Source: Elysia chlorotica (taxonomy: Eukaryota; Mollusca; Gastropoda; Plakobranchidae). From it: a stretch of 64,000 bases of DNA. The notes under the pieces are model-generated. The model saw nothing but the letters and a program-made list of their open reading frames with translations. It did no database searches and was not told the origin of the DNA. Each line of letters begins with the position of its first letter. Within the stretch, counting starts at the first letter, position 1. The position numbers were made by a program, and so were the translations under genes. This document shows, one piece after another, positions 39,301 to 59,699 of the stretch. The DNA lies in assembly GCA_003991915.1 (NCBI GenBank), contig RQTK01000109.1:686407-750406 (forward strand), read 5' to 3'.

Positions 39301-42300
39301 CCACAATGTAGCTGATATAGTGGTGACTGTTAAATGTTATTCCAACTCAACATATTACATTTTAGCCTCATCTTGGCGACACATTTGTGATCGGGCTGTT
39401 CTCGCATTCCTTATCGACACATATCCCCTTTAGATTTAAGTGGCTGAAATTGTCTGCCAAAGATGTTGAGGAGCAGATCAGCAAATTGGCCAACAAAGGC
39501 CTTAAACCTTCTCAGATTGGTAAGTTGTCTTGTTTTCTTTAAAACAAATTACAGTTTACCAATCTAAACCTGAATTACTGTTGCCAATGATGTCTCAAAT
39601 ATTTGCTACTCTTGAAATGCTTTGACGAGAAAACACCATAACTGAGGCAATAGTAAATAATGAAACATCCATAATTTTGTTAGTGGCATTTCTATCATTC
39701 TCTCCTTCAGCAGACCTTCCTACTTTTACTGATTTGATTGGTATATACTGATTTTTTTCATCATTCCCGCAAAAACAGGCTGATTTTTAAACTGAAGATA
39801 TCCAGCGGTGTATTGCCAACTGTTTTCTCTTTGATATTTTTCATGATCCGGCTGCCTCTGTTCGTCACTTGTCATGATACCCCCAAGACTAGCTCAGTTC
39901 TAGATCTATTACATTTTTCCCCGCCCACAATGTAGCTGATATAGTGGTGATTGTTAAATGTTATTCCAACTCAACATATTACATTTTAGCCTCATCTTGG
40001 CGACACATTTGTGATCGGGCTGTTCTCGCATTCCTTATCGACACCTATCCCCTTTAGATTTAAGTTTTTAATATCTTGAAAGGTTGCAGATAGCAGTAAA
40101 CTTTCTACTAGAGCTGTCAGCCAACCTGTATGCCTTGGTGTATTTTCATACTCTTTTTCTTTTCAAATATTTCAATATGTCTTTCAATATAAAAAAATAA
40201 CGATCATCGAGAAAAAAACCCAGCACAGTGCGTTTGACGTCCTGGAATTTTATTCTTGACAAGGTATCTTTTCACATCACATGATTTTAGGCCTAGTGAT
40301 TGTGTGCACACTATTTTCGGAATATATTAAATAATTTGAAAAGGTAAAAGCTTTGATATTTATTATTCTGAAATAGGTGTGCAAATCAGTACAAAAAGGT
40401 GCTAGCACAAGATCGTATCAACCCACACAACATATGTGCAGGATGATGGGGAGTATGTTAAATGAGATATACCCTACTAAGCCAAAAATGCTGCAACTTA
40501 GTTTGCCCTCTGGTGCCTGCCTGAGCCCCTTACAGGTAGTGGTCGGATCTGTGATCTGTCCGGCGCGGGAATGACTGCACTGCATGTTAACTTGATATTG
40601 ATAGCTTTTTCGGACAAAGCAATACCAAAAAAACACTTTATTTTTTAAACACACTATTTGCCCTGGCGCAGCGATATAGCAAACTAAAAGGTTCTCGTTC
40701 AAGCAACCATGCCTATCTTGATCCCTAACTTGTAATATAATGATTGATAGCGTATGGTATATAATATAATGATTAGTCACATAGTGGTTCACATCTATAC
40801 TTGCAATATCTTCAGGTGTCATTCTGAGGGACTCTCATGGAGTTGCCCAAGTCAGGTTCATCACAGGGAACAAGATCTTGAGGATCATGAAGAAACTCGG
40901 ACACGGAACAGACCTGCCTGAGGATCTGTATGGCCTTATCAAAAAGGCAGTGAACATCCGCAAACATCTTGAAAGAAGCAGAAAGGTTTGTGTGTCCATT
41001 TTGGTTTGAGTTTTCCTTTTTTTGAAAGACGTGAATTTTGTGCTGAGGGTGACCGGGTGACCAGTACTTCTTAAAGTTGGGATGTGTTTGGACAGGGGTT
41101 TGTTTGCTTATAACAGATGAAGATATGTTTAAATATAATTCTGCAGAAAAAAAATTCCGATTTTCCCCAAATTTTGCATGCCGTGTTCAACATAGATGAT
41201 CTAGCTACCCACAAAATTTCTTTACTCTAGTACAACTGCTTCAAGGTCAAGCTAAGGACATAATGAACACCCCTCGTATATACAAGTGACACAACAGCTC
41301 ATTAAGATTTTGTTTTGTCCTGTAGCATTTAAATGTATTCTTAAAGAATTTGTTATAGCCTTGTATATACTATTAGTCATTGTAATAGTTCATTTCTGTC
41401 CATGATGTTCAATATATTTGCTACTCTTGAAAGTCTTTGACGAAAAAACACCACATAAGTGATCTGAGGCAGAAGTGTATTTTATGCATCATTAGCATAT
41501 TTTTATTCTTGTAAATAAGAAAACTGAAAATTCATACAAGAAGAAATGTTATTTTTTTCCTCCAGGACAAGGATTCCAAATACCGCCTCATTTTGGTTGA
41601 ATCAAGGATCCACAGATTAGCTCGTTACTACAAAAGAAAGAAGGTTCTTGCCCCAACATGGAAATAGTGAGTGGGATGTATTTTTGTTTTCACAATTTTC
41701 ACAAGCATGTAATCCAGTTTTCTAAGAAAAATAAACGCTAAGCAATGCAGTGGAAGCCTCATAAGATAAACCCCTTAGGGACAGCCTAAAGGTTCATTTT
41801 ATTGCATTTTCTAGCGGCTTCTGCGTTAAAAATAATTTGTTCTTTCACGAACTCTATCTCTAACAATTTATAACCAAGGAGCAGGTCCATCAGGAAGGAA
41901 ATTACTTACTCGAGAACCAGTTTTAGATGTCCTGGATGGTTAGATTGATGATCATTTTGATATTGTTAGTGATGATGGTCTAGTAGATCCAAATCTAGTA
42001 GTGGCAGTGAAGGCGAGGAGCCAGTAGTTAGATTTAGACAGATCTAGACCTAGGGATTCAGTGCCAAGAGCAGTTAAGTTAGAAGTAGATAGAAACAGAG
42101 ATGTAGATCTAGTTGATAAAGAGACCTGAATAACCATGCCAATCTGCATGCTTTTTACATGTATTCTGTTGTGTTGGCAATGGTCAGAGAAAACTCGGGA
42201 TCATTCTTGACGATTATGTTCACTTTTTCAGTTTCATGAATCTGCTACAACTGGTTTATTCTTGGTGTGAGGATATTAGACCTATACATTTTCTGAAAGC

Positions 42301-42475
42301 TGAATAAATTCTCTACACTTTTATTCTTATTTTTTGGGAGCTAAACATGTTGGTTTCCAAGTTATTTGATGACAAAGTAGATATTTTTTTTTTTTTCCAT
42401 TTAATCCAATTAATTTGTAACAATTGTTTCCTCTCTTTCAGTGAATCTTCAACAGCCTCAGCACTGGTGGCATAA
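36301..42475 (+). CDS. RPS13: 40S ribosomal protein S13 (uS15), 6 exons, 151 aa
   Basis: Small-subunit ribosomal protein of the uS15 family that binds 18S rRNA in the central domain near the subunit interface. Exons: 36301-36323, 37957-38005, 38830-38908, 40816-40985, 41566-41666, 42442-42475; 456 nt, exactly the 151 residues of the animal family. The product starts [20 protein letters not shown], with Asn at position 6 where vertebrates have Ala. It contains [34 protein letters not shown] and [20 protein letters not shown], and ends with the family pattern [19 protein letters not shown]. All introns are GT-AG and the first ATG is the family start. A polypyrimidine tract sits 25 bp upstream and AATAAA 33 bp after the stop. 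Exon 3 and its downstream intron are tandemly duplicated, and introns 3 and 4 carry C/D snoRNAs (separate entries). Confidence 0.98.
36755..36965 (+). mobile_element. SINE copy in RPS13 intron 1
   Basis: GGGTAGAACACCCGCCTTCG, a B-box-like TGGTTCGAGACCC, GAGACTGAGTCATGGTATCC and CCCTGTCCCTGTGTGGCTGC match the SINE family in order, with moderate divergence and no clear tail. Confidence 0.72.
38970..39039 (+). ncRNA. SNORD76: C/D-box snoRNA, SNORD76-like, copy 1 (RPS13 intron 3)
   Basis: A 70-nt unit with terminal stem TTGCC/GGCAA, box C ATGATGT (38976-38982), a likely C' box TGACGAG and box D CTGA (39031-39034). The guide AATATTTGCTACT just before a D'-like CTTGA is complementary to AGTAGCAAATATT, a segment I recall from animal 28S rRNA. 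The layout and the stretches TTTGCTACTCTTGA and ACTGAGGC match my memory of human SNORD76, which guides 2'-O-methylation of 28S rRNA. In vertebrates that snoRNA comes from GAS5 introns; here the host is RPS13. Expression would be by intron processing. Confidence 0.8.
39441..39519 (+). pseudogene. Second copy of RPS13 exon 3
   Basis: These 79 nt repeat RPS13 exon 3 (38830-38908) with one visible change, CTT to CTG in the second codon, which is synonymous (Leu). The donor (G|GTAAGTTG) is preserved. The natural acceptor TTTCTTTGCAG is replaced by CCCCTTTAGATTTAAG, so the copy still follows an AG but with a weaker acceptor. Because 79 is not a multiple of three, using both copies in one mRNA would shift the frame. 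Using the second copy instead of the first would encode the same protein. Confidence 0.88.
39581..39650 (+). ncRNA. SNORD76: C/D-box snoRNA, SNORD76-like, copy 2 (duplicated segment of RPS13 intron 3)
   Basis: Identical by eye to copy 1: same terminal stem, box C, guide and box D. It was carried along by the tandem duplication of exon 3, so it may simply double the dose. It lies in the same intron as copy 1 when exon 3 (38830) is used, and downstream of the duplicate exon. Confidence 0.78.
41395..41473 (+). ncRNA. C/D-box snoRNA, SNORD76-like, diverged paralogue (RPS13 intron 4)
   Basis: Terminal stem TCTGTC/GGCAGA, box C ATGATGT (41402-41408), guide ATATTTGCTACTCTTGA, C'-like TGACGAA and box D CTGA (41464-41467). 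The guide matches the intron-3 copies for about 16 bases while the second half (ACCACATAAGTGATCTGA) is diverged and longer. It is therefore an older duplicate than the exon-3 segment, presumably with the same rRNA target through the D' guide but perhaps a different D-box target. It ends about 92 bp before the 3' splice site, a usual distance for intronic C/D snoRNAs. Confidence 0.78.
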
Positions 42476-42508
42476 TGACAGAGACTTCTCTTATTAGTTT
42501 AATGAGTA

Positions 42509-42514
42509 AATAAA
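42509..42514 (+). terminator. RPS13 polyadenylation signal AATAAA
   Basis: A canonical AATAAA lies 33 bp after the RPS13 stop codon, followed by a T-rich stretch (42531-42560). This gives the very short 3'UTR usual for ribosomal-protein mRNAs. Confidence 0.75.
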
Positions 42515-43028
42515 GCGTTTTACTCCAAACTGTTTTGTTTTGTATATTTTTCAACTTGTACAGATTGTCCTTATATTTTAATTTTTTTAAAGTGTTGATT
42601 ATACACACTTTAGTCCCTTTTAATATTACAAATAATACTGTCGTTCCATGTTTGAGATTTTTAAAAACTTGTTTCCAATGTGAGCAACACTCACAAATTT
42701 TATTGAAAGAGACTTTTATTTAAAAAAAAAAAGTCTTCTACATTTAAAAATATTGCACTTTACAGTACATATACCTTGAGCATAGCTCTAAAAAAAATCC
42801 ACATGACATCACATTTAACTCGCAAAATAATTTAAGGAATCCCTGTTCCATCAGTTGCATAACAATTTTATAGAAATACGCAGCACATCGCTGAAGTAAA
42901 ATTTGTGCAATTAACTTTGTCTCAGGTATGAACTTTACATCCAAGTTTTCAATAAAATTTCCAATGCGTATACAATACATTTTATTTAGCTGTAATGTAC
43001 TAATTATTAAATTTATATTGTAAACAAG

Positions 43029-43870
43029 CTGGGGTACCCGTTCATACGAACAGGTTGAATACTGAGTAACTGTAACTGTCTGTATATTGATTCTTTTTGA
43101 TAGGGGAACCCCTTGTCATCAGTTATTATTTTTGCGTTCTTTTTTTTATTAAAAGAAATTATCTTTTCTCTTCTTTAAAAAAATTTGTTTATCTCTCTTT
43201 TTTCTTCTTTATTCTCTTTATATATTCCTCCTTTAAAAAAATTCATTATTGTTCCTTTTCTTCTTTCTTTTTTTTATTTCTCTCTCTTTTTCCTTTTTTT
43301 TCTTCTTTCGTATATATTATATCTAGACAGCTACGCTACAGTACTACAGCTGCTAATGATGGGCAGATTTTACCCCTTGAATTACATGCTTTGATTAATG
43401 TCTCCTAGGTTCCTATAGGAAGCCCAATACATCGACTGACCCCAAGACTTACATCTGACAATTTTATGTGCTGGCACGCATTTGATAGGGCGGAGATAAA
43501 GTGACTCCTGTCTCAGCCGGTCACACTATAACCGACCCAACCAACAGGGGACTAAAATAGATCGTGGGACTCGTACCCCGCACCTCCCGATCTGAAAACC
43601 AATGCTATTCCTCATGAGCTAATTCGCCCTCCGTGCAAGTGCGGTGCAACTGGGTGTAAATGTAATGCCAAAATGGAGGTGCTGAATTTGATATTAGACC
43701 TAGAACCTAGATCTATAAAACCCTTTTCATTAGTTAAGTCTAGATTGGAGATCTAGAAAGATTGCTCAAGTAAGCCAAGATTTTAGATTTAGATTAGTTT
43801 GAGCCTAGATTCCTGATCTTGATCTAGATAGATTGCTCAAGTCCATCGGTAGAGGCAGTACATGTACATG
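43029..43870. repeat. Dispersed repeat, shorter copy, carrying a SINE
   Basis: Shares its first 34 bp with 2690-2723 exactly. It then has a T-rich spacer, the GACAGCTACGCTACAG block at about 43,327, a SINE insertion (43,425-43,635), and the TTGATATTAGACCTAGA / ATTGCTCAAGTAAGCC block ending CATCGGTAGAGGCAGT. It lies 0.5 kb downstream of RPS13. Confidence 0.6.
43425..43635 (-). mobile_element. SINE copy inserted in a dispersed repeat
   Basis: Reverse-strand SINE body (GACTGAGACCGGAG-type region, CAGCACATAAAATTGTCAGA) with a degenerate tRNA-like head up to about 43,635. It interrupts the repeat that is uninterrupted at 2690-4300. Confidence 0.7.
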
Positions 43871-44149
43871 GAACTGACTTGGTTGTCTATGACGCAATGA
43901 CTAACCAAGTCTATATATATCTAGTTATTTTAAAAGATGATCCGGCGAACTATTTTTATTTTAAATAATAATACATATATGAAAAAATAAACCAATAAAA
44001 ATGGACCAGGTAAACAAAGTATCTAGTATTACTATAGTATTAGTAAGATGTAGCTTCTGTGAAAATTTCATTATAGGTTGAGCCGTCTTCGACTTCGAGC
44101 ATTTAGAGAAGAATCCCTCGATTCTACTAAAATATAATAATTAATATAG

Positions 44150-44335
44150 ATGCTAAATTTTTTTCCAAACAGCAAAAAGACAGTCATGGGCATGTCCTGT
44201 TCATCTTTTGCTTCCTCTGCTCCTTCTCCAGCACCTCCTCCTAGTCCTCCTATGTACCTAAATCCTGCTCCTGCTGCTGTTCTTCCTCTTGATTATGAAG
44301 AGGACATCCAGTGCTGCATGTCCTCTATCTTTTAA
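44150..44335 (+). other. Unassigned short open frame, possible exon
   Basis: A 61-codon frame with a Ser/Ala/Pro-rich middle (SSAPSPAPPPSPP) and an end PLDYEEDIQCCMSSIF. An AG acceptor-like site (CCAAACAG) lies inside it. Composition is less AT-rich than its surroundings, which is why I list it. No homologue is recognised and no neighbouring exon joins it. It could equally be a chance frame. Confidence 0.2.
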
Positions 44336-44800
44336 TACCATAAAAAATCATTTGTAGATGTTTTTCAAAGGTCTAGACCTACAATACGTTATTTATAATA
44401 TCTAATTCTAAGAGTATACATGTATTACTATTAGTAATATGGTGTACATGTATTTTGACACGTTGGCTTGTATTTTTATAAGAATTTTGTGGAAGGCTAA
44501 GTAAAAAAAAAATTAAATTATTAACTTCTTTAAAAATCCAACATACTGGTACACATGCCTGTGAACCTTTACAAACTGTAGACTAGGCTAGAGCCATGTT
44601 AGAAGATCAGAGAATTTTCCCGTAAGCCATCTCTTTGTGCTGTTCCATAGGTTTCTCAAATAATCTATTACACGGAAACGGTTGCATCAACTGGGACTCG
44701 AACACAGAACTAGGTTCAGTCACTTCATACCACTGACTTAAAAGTTATATTTATAAGCACAAGTAATAATTAAAACTACATGTAATTCCGCAACTTGATT

Positions 44801-45059
44801 GGGGGGCGCGGTGGCCCAGGGGTAGAACATCGGCTTCCGACGCAAAAGGTCATGAGTTCGAATCCTGGCTGTTGCAATCCCTACTGGTTGGGTCGGTGTC
44901 AGTATAATGTGACCGGCTGAGACAGGAGTCATGGTATCCCCACCCTGTCTCGTGTGTGGCAGCACATAAAATTGTCAGACGTCCGTCTTGGGGCCCGTCT
45001 ACGATATAGCCTATAGTTGCTGATGTTGGACGTTAAAACCCAACCAACCAACCAACCAA
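44801..45059 (+). mobile_element. Full-length tRNA-derived SINE with target-site duplication
   Basis: The 5' part has perfect RNA polymerase III promoter boxes: A box TGGCCCAGGGG (44812-44822) and B box GTTCGAATC (44856-44864). A central body follows (GGTCGGTGTCAGTATAATGT; ATGGTATCCCC; GTGTGGCAGCACATAAAATT), then an (AACC)n tail. CCGCAACTTGATT occurs immediately before (44788-44800) and after the tail (45060-45072), a 13-bp direct duplication, though its first CC could belong to the tail. This is the best-preserved member of the SINE family scattered over the window. Confidence 0.88.
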
Positions 45060-45072
45060 CCGCAACTTGATT

Positions 45073-47106
45073 ACAAAACAAAAGTAAGAATTATTCAACC
45101 TTCTTAAAATATTATATTTAGTTTATGCAAGGCGTGGATATTGCTGACGTGGTGTTGAAAATAAAAATTAACAAAATTTAAAAAAAAGCACACACATACT
45201 CCCAAAAAAAAAAAAGCAAGGAATAAAAAGTTATGATTAAGCACACAAGTGTTTAAGTCAATATTGATAGCTGAACTAAATAAGCTTGGCCATCAATTAG
45301 GTTTGCAGTGATAACGCCCTAAAAATCTGTATTTGCTTTCTCAAAAATTGGCAGCTATGTGATAGCACAGTATATCTGTCCATATTAGTTCAGTTAGATC
45401 GCAATGAAAAAAGCCGAATAATTACAGTATTCTTTAGCAGTATCTCACAATACATGTATCAACAGCAACAATTACTGACAAGTGACAATGCAGTGCACAA
45501 CTTCTCAATGCAACATTACACACCATAAAGAGCAAAAAACAAACAACAAAGTGAATGTGTGTGACGGGGTGGGGTATTAGGCTAAGAACGGTTGAACCAG
45601 AGATCCTACTCTACACTAGACGGCAACCCAAATTTTCTTGAAAATGACACCACCTTGGCCCATCCCTTTGTGGCTTGTCTCAATCTTCGATCATATTGTA
45701 TTGCCTGTTTGCACTAACCCTAACGTATATTTAATTCATAGCTGGTTTTAAACTTTGAGGTTAAAAACAATGAATATAATGATTGTATATTGATATGGGG
45801 CCTATGTACATGTTAACATAAAACTGACTTCCAGAGATTTAGTTGAATCATGGCAGAGACCTAGATTTATTACTTCAATATAAAAGCATTTGGTTCAAGG
45901 TATCAGAAAAATTAGCCAAGTCGGACATGCCCCACTTGTACTCGTATTAATAAGGGCCAAAGTCCAATTTTTGTATAAGGAATACTACAAGGACGTTAGG
46001 CAAATTCACATAAGCCCACCTTGGTGAAAGGGGGCTCTACTCAGGCATTGCGATGTTGAAACTTGAAACAGTGTGTGATCTTCTAAAGCACGTCGCGCCC
46101 GGAAAGCGCGTAGGCACCAACTATGGTTTAATCTCTTTTAGTTGCAGATTCTGACGAATACATTTCTTATTGATTTTAATTTTTGTTACATTCTTACTTA
46201 CATCGTATTTTCGTAAAACAATCCCTTGTTAGCGAGACAAGTCGAGCACTGCTCACCCTGCCCAAAGGCACCAGCCGGTAAACGTTTCCGAGAAAGAAGG
46301 GAAAAAAAAAAAAACAAAACAAAAAAATCCCACAAATAAGCAACAAACTACACGTATAAAAAAAAAAGACATTGAATACGCAATAGGAAAACAGAAGTAA
46401 GAAGAACAACACGCTGAAGTTGGCATTGCATTACATGTATTTAGTGATAAAAGTCTTAATTCTCCGACGTTGTTTCAGAATTATACACGCAGCAGGAACA
46501 TAGCAGTTTTTGATCGTATTTACTCAAAGTTCTAACTTTAAACCTCTTTACCTTACACACATTTTTGTGTGTTCTTTATTCAAAATATTTTACTTTTAGC
46601 ATACCTAAACATTGTGACAATTTTTATTAATCAAATATACATACATGTATATATCTATAAATTACAGTAATTGATTATATATATACTCTTCTAAACGACT
46701 TGGCGGGTGAAAATGATATGGATATAGCTACATGCAATGCTATAGTCGTCGGGTTTTATTTTTTTTATATATGATTATACTTTTACTCACTACAATGCTA
46801 CATGTCGTTATAGTGTAATAAACTTTAGATGATGTCTTACCTAATTATAATAGAGAAAAGGAGTTATCTGAATCAATTGATATTTTCAGTTTGCCGTATC
46901 CCAGCGAGATTGCGACACTGAACACTGAGAGTGATAATGCGCTATCCTCTCTTGGACAAGATCTACTATACTCTCGGGGTCATTACATTAGAACGTTGCG
47001 GTATGCTTACGAATCTTCATAAGGTATAAGAATGAGGAGGCTTACGACAGGGTGTAGGCTACCATGACGCTGTACTAACGACCCTAGATCTCTAGTACTA
47101 GTAGAT
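45073..47106. other. Intergenic sequence and presumed 3' region of the minus-strand tetraspan gene
   Basis: AT-rich, no coding exon recognised. The 3'UTR of the tetraspan gene must extend down from 47,106. TTTATT (AATAAA on the minus strand) at about 46,575 is a possible polyadenylation signal. Confidence 0.4.
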
Positions 47107-57092
<9,986 letters not shown>

Positions 57093-57246
57093 CTGAGGAG
57101 AAAAAAACAAACAACAACGTGCTACATAAACATTTTAACCATCGGTGTTACCATTGATGGAAACTGTACTGTCGAGTCCACAAAAGCTGCCGTATACATT
57201 ACTATTATAGTTAGCAATGTTGTTGCTGCTGGTGGTATTTCTACTA

Positions 57247-57421
<175 letters not shown>

Positions 57422-58615
57422 TGTCAGTCCGTTCCGGCACTTGACATGCCTTAAAAACGCTTGTTGCTGGTTCTGAAGAACCCGTATTAATTATCACTCG
57501 ACATCCAGACTGACGTTTTTATGACTCGATACAGTTCTTCTCTGAGTGATAATCATTTTAGTCTCGATACATTCAACGCCAATAAACCTGCAGCAGGCAA
57601 GAGGCGACTAACATTGACTTTTAAAGTTTTCGCAGACGTACCGTCGAAGTTCAAGGTTTTGCCCAGTACACCGACAGTAGTGAATAGAAATAATCTAGAC
57701 CTAAAGTGAACAGATAGAGAAATGACTGGGCTTTGTCTGACTCTAACCGTCGACTCATAACATTCATTCACTCATTCATTCATTCATTAAACGCCTTTCG
57801 CATCCTGGTTCTCCGTCCGGGACGCCTCGGCAGCTTCTTGTATTTTAGTTGTAAGTTTCCATATTTGTCTGTCTTGTGCTGTTAAACGAAATTCATCTAA
57901 ATGTAACTTATTTTGAAGTTCTTCACAAAACGGGAGCGCTACCTAATGATAACATGGTTTACACAATAATAAATAAGAAAGAAATTCGCTCATTTTCTAA
58001 GCGACTTAAGTCTATTACTAACTGCTTTCGAGCACAATCTAAACCATAAGCTCTTAATAATTTCCTCTTGCCTTGACATTTTTTTCTACCATGAAAGTGT
58101 TTTTTAAGTGGCAGGCAAAGAAAACATGTGGATAACTACGCTCATGTAATGAACACTTTTTACTTTAAGCCTGTCTCTAACCGCTGTAGAACACTGCCTA
58201 AAACTCTTGATAGGTCTAAATAATTTCTTATTTGTTTTAATCCCAGTGGTCTGTCTTGTATAATCCCGAGTTTCCCACTTTTTAAAAAAAAACTTTTGTC
58301 CATCATGCCACTTGCTAGTGCCATTTAAGTGGCTGAAGTATCACCATCAAACGCTCGTCTCTTCGCCTGGGAGCATTCACTTTATGAAACACTACAAAAA
58401 AGAGCACGACACTCTTACAGCTTCGTTAAAAATACTTGTAGGAAAACATCTTCAATGTGTTAGTGGGCATGGTTAGACAAATAAAACATAATGACTCTAA
58501 CAAACAGGAACACACATCTGCGAAATGAAGTAGTCACAACTCGTCATTTAATGCGAATGCTTAGATCAAAACACCAGAGATGTGATAACAAGCTAATAAC
58601 CAATTAAAAACAAAA

Positions 58616-58745
58616 ACAGCAGTAACAATACCAGCAACAACAACAGCAGGATCAACAACAACAACAACAACAACAACACAAACAACAACATCATCATCAT
58701 CGTCGCCACCAACAGTAACAACAACAATAACATCACCAACAAGAA
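58616..58745. repeat. (AAC)n/(ATC)n degenerate microsatellite
   Basis: Interrupted CAA units with a short CATCATCATCATCGTCG block. Confidence 0.85.
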
Positions 58746-59439
58746 CAGCAATAATAACAGCTGAAACTGGAAAGTCAATGACATAGAATTTCCACTCGAA
58801 ATACTGTAGTCAATTGTTTTTCTACTCCTCAGCATAGTTTGGAATCTCGAATAGATTTTGTTGCTTCGCATTTGCCAAAACTTGTTCTCCTTGGATATAC
58901 GGTAAGTTGAACCTGTCTTTTATTCTTTTATGAAACATAATCATGGGTTATTTTAAAGGACTAGGGAGTGGTTTGAACATAAACAGTGTAAAAACATTTT
59001 TGTAATACTTAGGCAGCTTCATTGGTTGGACTTTTTACCGAAATTATAGATTGGCAACACCTATGTGGGCAAAATCCACAAATTTTACCCTTGTAGTTTA
59101 ACATGTTTTCCTTAGAAAGAACACTATTTTTGCTATGATACTTGGATCTTGGTCGTTGCCAGCTATCTATAAAAAAAAAACAGGTGGCTGCCCGTTACGT
59201 TGAAGAAAAACTGCACCAGAGAATTCCCGATGAAGGGCATGGCCAGCTAGTTAATCGGTGAGAAAACCCAGGACCTCCAGATTGAAACTTAATGAAAGAT
59301 GGCTGAGCTACACCACTTCTTTTTGTATCTGTGATCAGTTACTCATTTCAAACCGAACTCAAATCCGAGCATCGATCGCATCGTTGATCTAAGACTGTAA
59401 TGGATTTTCGTTTTAAAGATAAACCAAAGACGAGAATAC

Positions 59440-59463
59440 GTACCACAGTTCCTTCAAAGGCAT
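59440..59463 (-). CDS. Candidate first coding exon of the minus-strand tetraspan gene
   Basis: On the minus strand ATG at 59463-59461 opens a short frame MPLKELWY ending at TAC|GTATTC. That joins in phase 0 to the exon beginning WKVATVG at 57092 and would complete a protein of 244 residues with a short cytoplasmic N-terminus. The donor is weak at +5, and the better donor GTACGT three bases earlier gives the wrong phase. Treat this as a hypothesis. A different first exon in the 2.3-kb gap, or another acceptor, remains possible. Confidence 0.25.
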
Positions 59464-59699
59464 AACTTTTATGTAGCTGTAGATATGGATGTCTCTTGTA
59501 CAGCGAATATTTTTTAAGTCTAATGTTAAAGAGTGGACCTGTTTGCATTTTGACCCAACACAATACATGTAGGTAAACTTTACAAATTTCCGCAGAATGT
59601 AGTCTAGGCGTATAAGTATTACATAATACTAATAATTATTATAATTTACAACGCAGGTGTTTCTTCATTTTGCCGACAGCGCTCACACAGTGACACACC

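Larger units (their letters stand above)
38830..40066 (+). repeat. Tandem duplication of RPS13 exon 3 plus downstream intron (about 611 and 626 bp)
   Basis: Unit 1 runs from the first base of exon 3 (38830) to about 39440; unit 2 from 39441 to about 40066. Both end with TATCCCCTTTAGATTTAAG. They are nearly identical except for a short divergent stretch (39050-39087 against 39661-39712) and scattered single-base changes. Each unit contains exon 3, a C/D-box snoRNA and about 350 bp of further intron. Confidence 0.93.

Noticed and set aside
39114-39935. Two identical 65-codon plus-strand frames
   Set aside because: They duplicate because the RPS13 intron segment duplicates; both lie within intron sequence and show no known domain.
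44801-44880. Possible genuine tRNA gene
   Set aside because: Perfect A and B boxes but no plausible acceptor stem or anticodon stem, and it continues into a SINE body with tail and target duplications.
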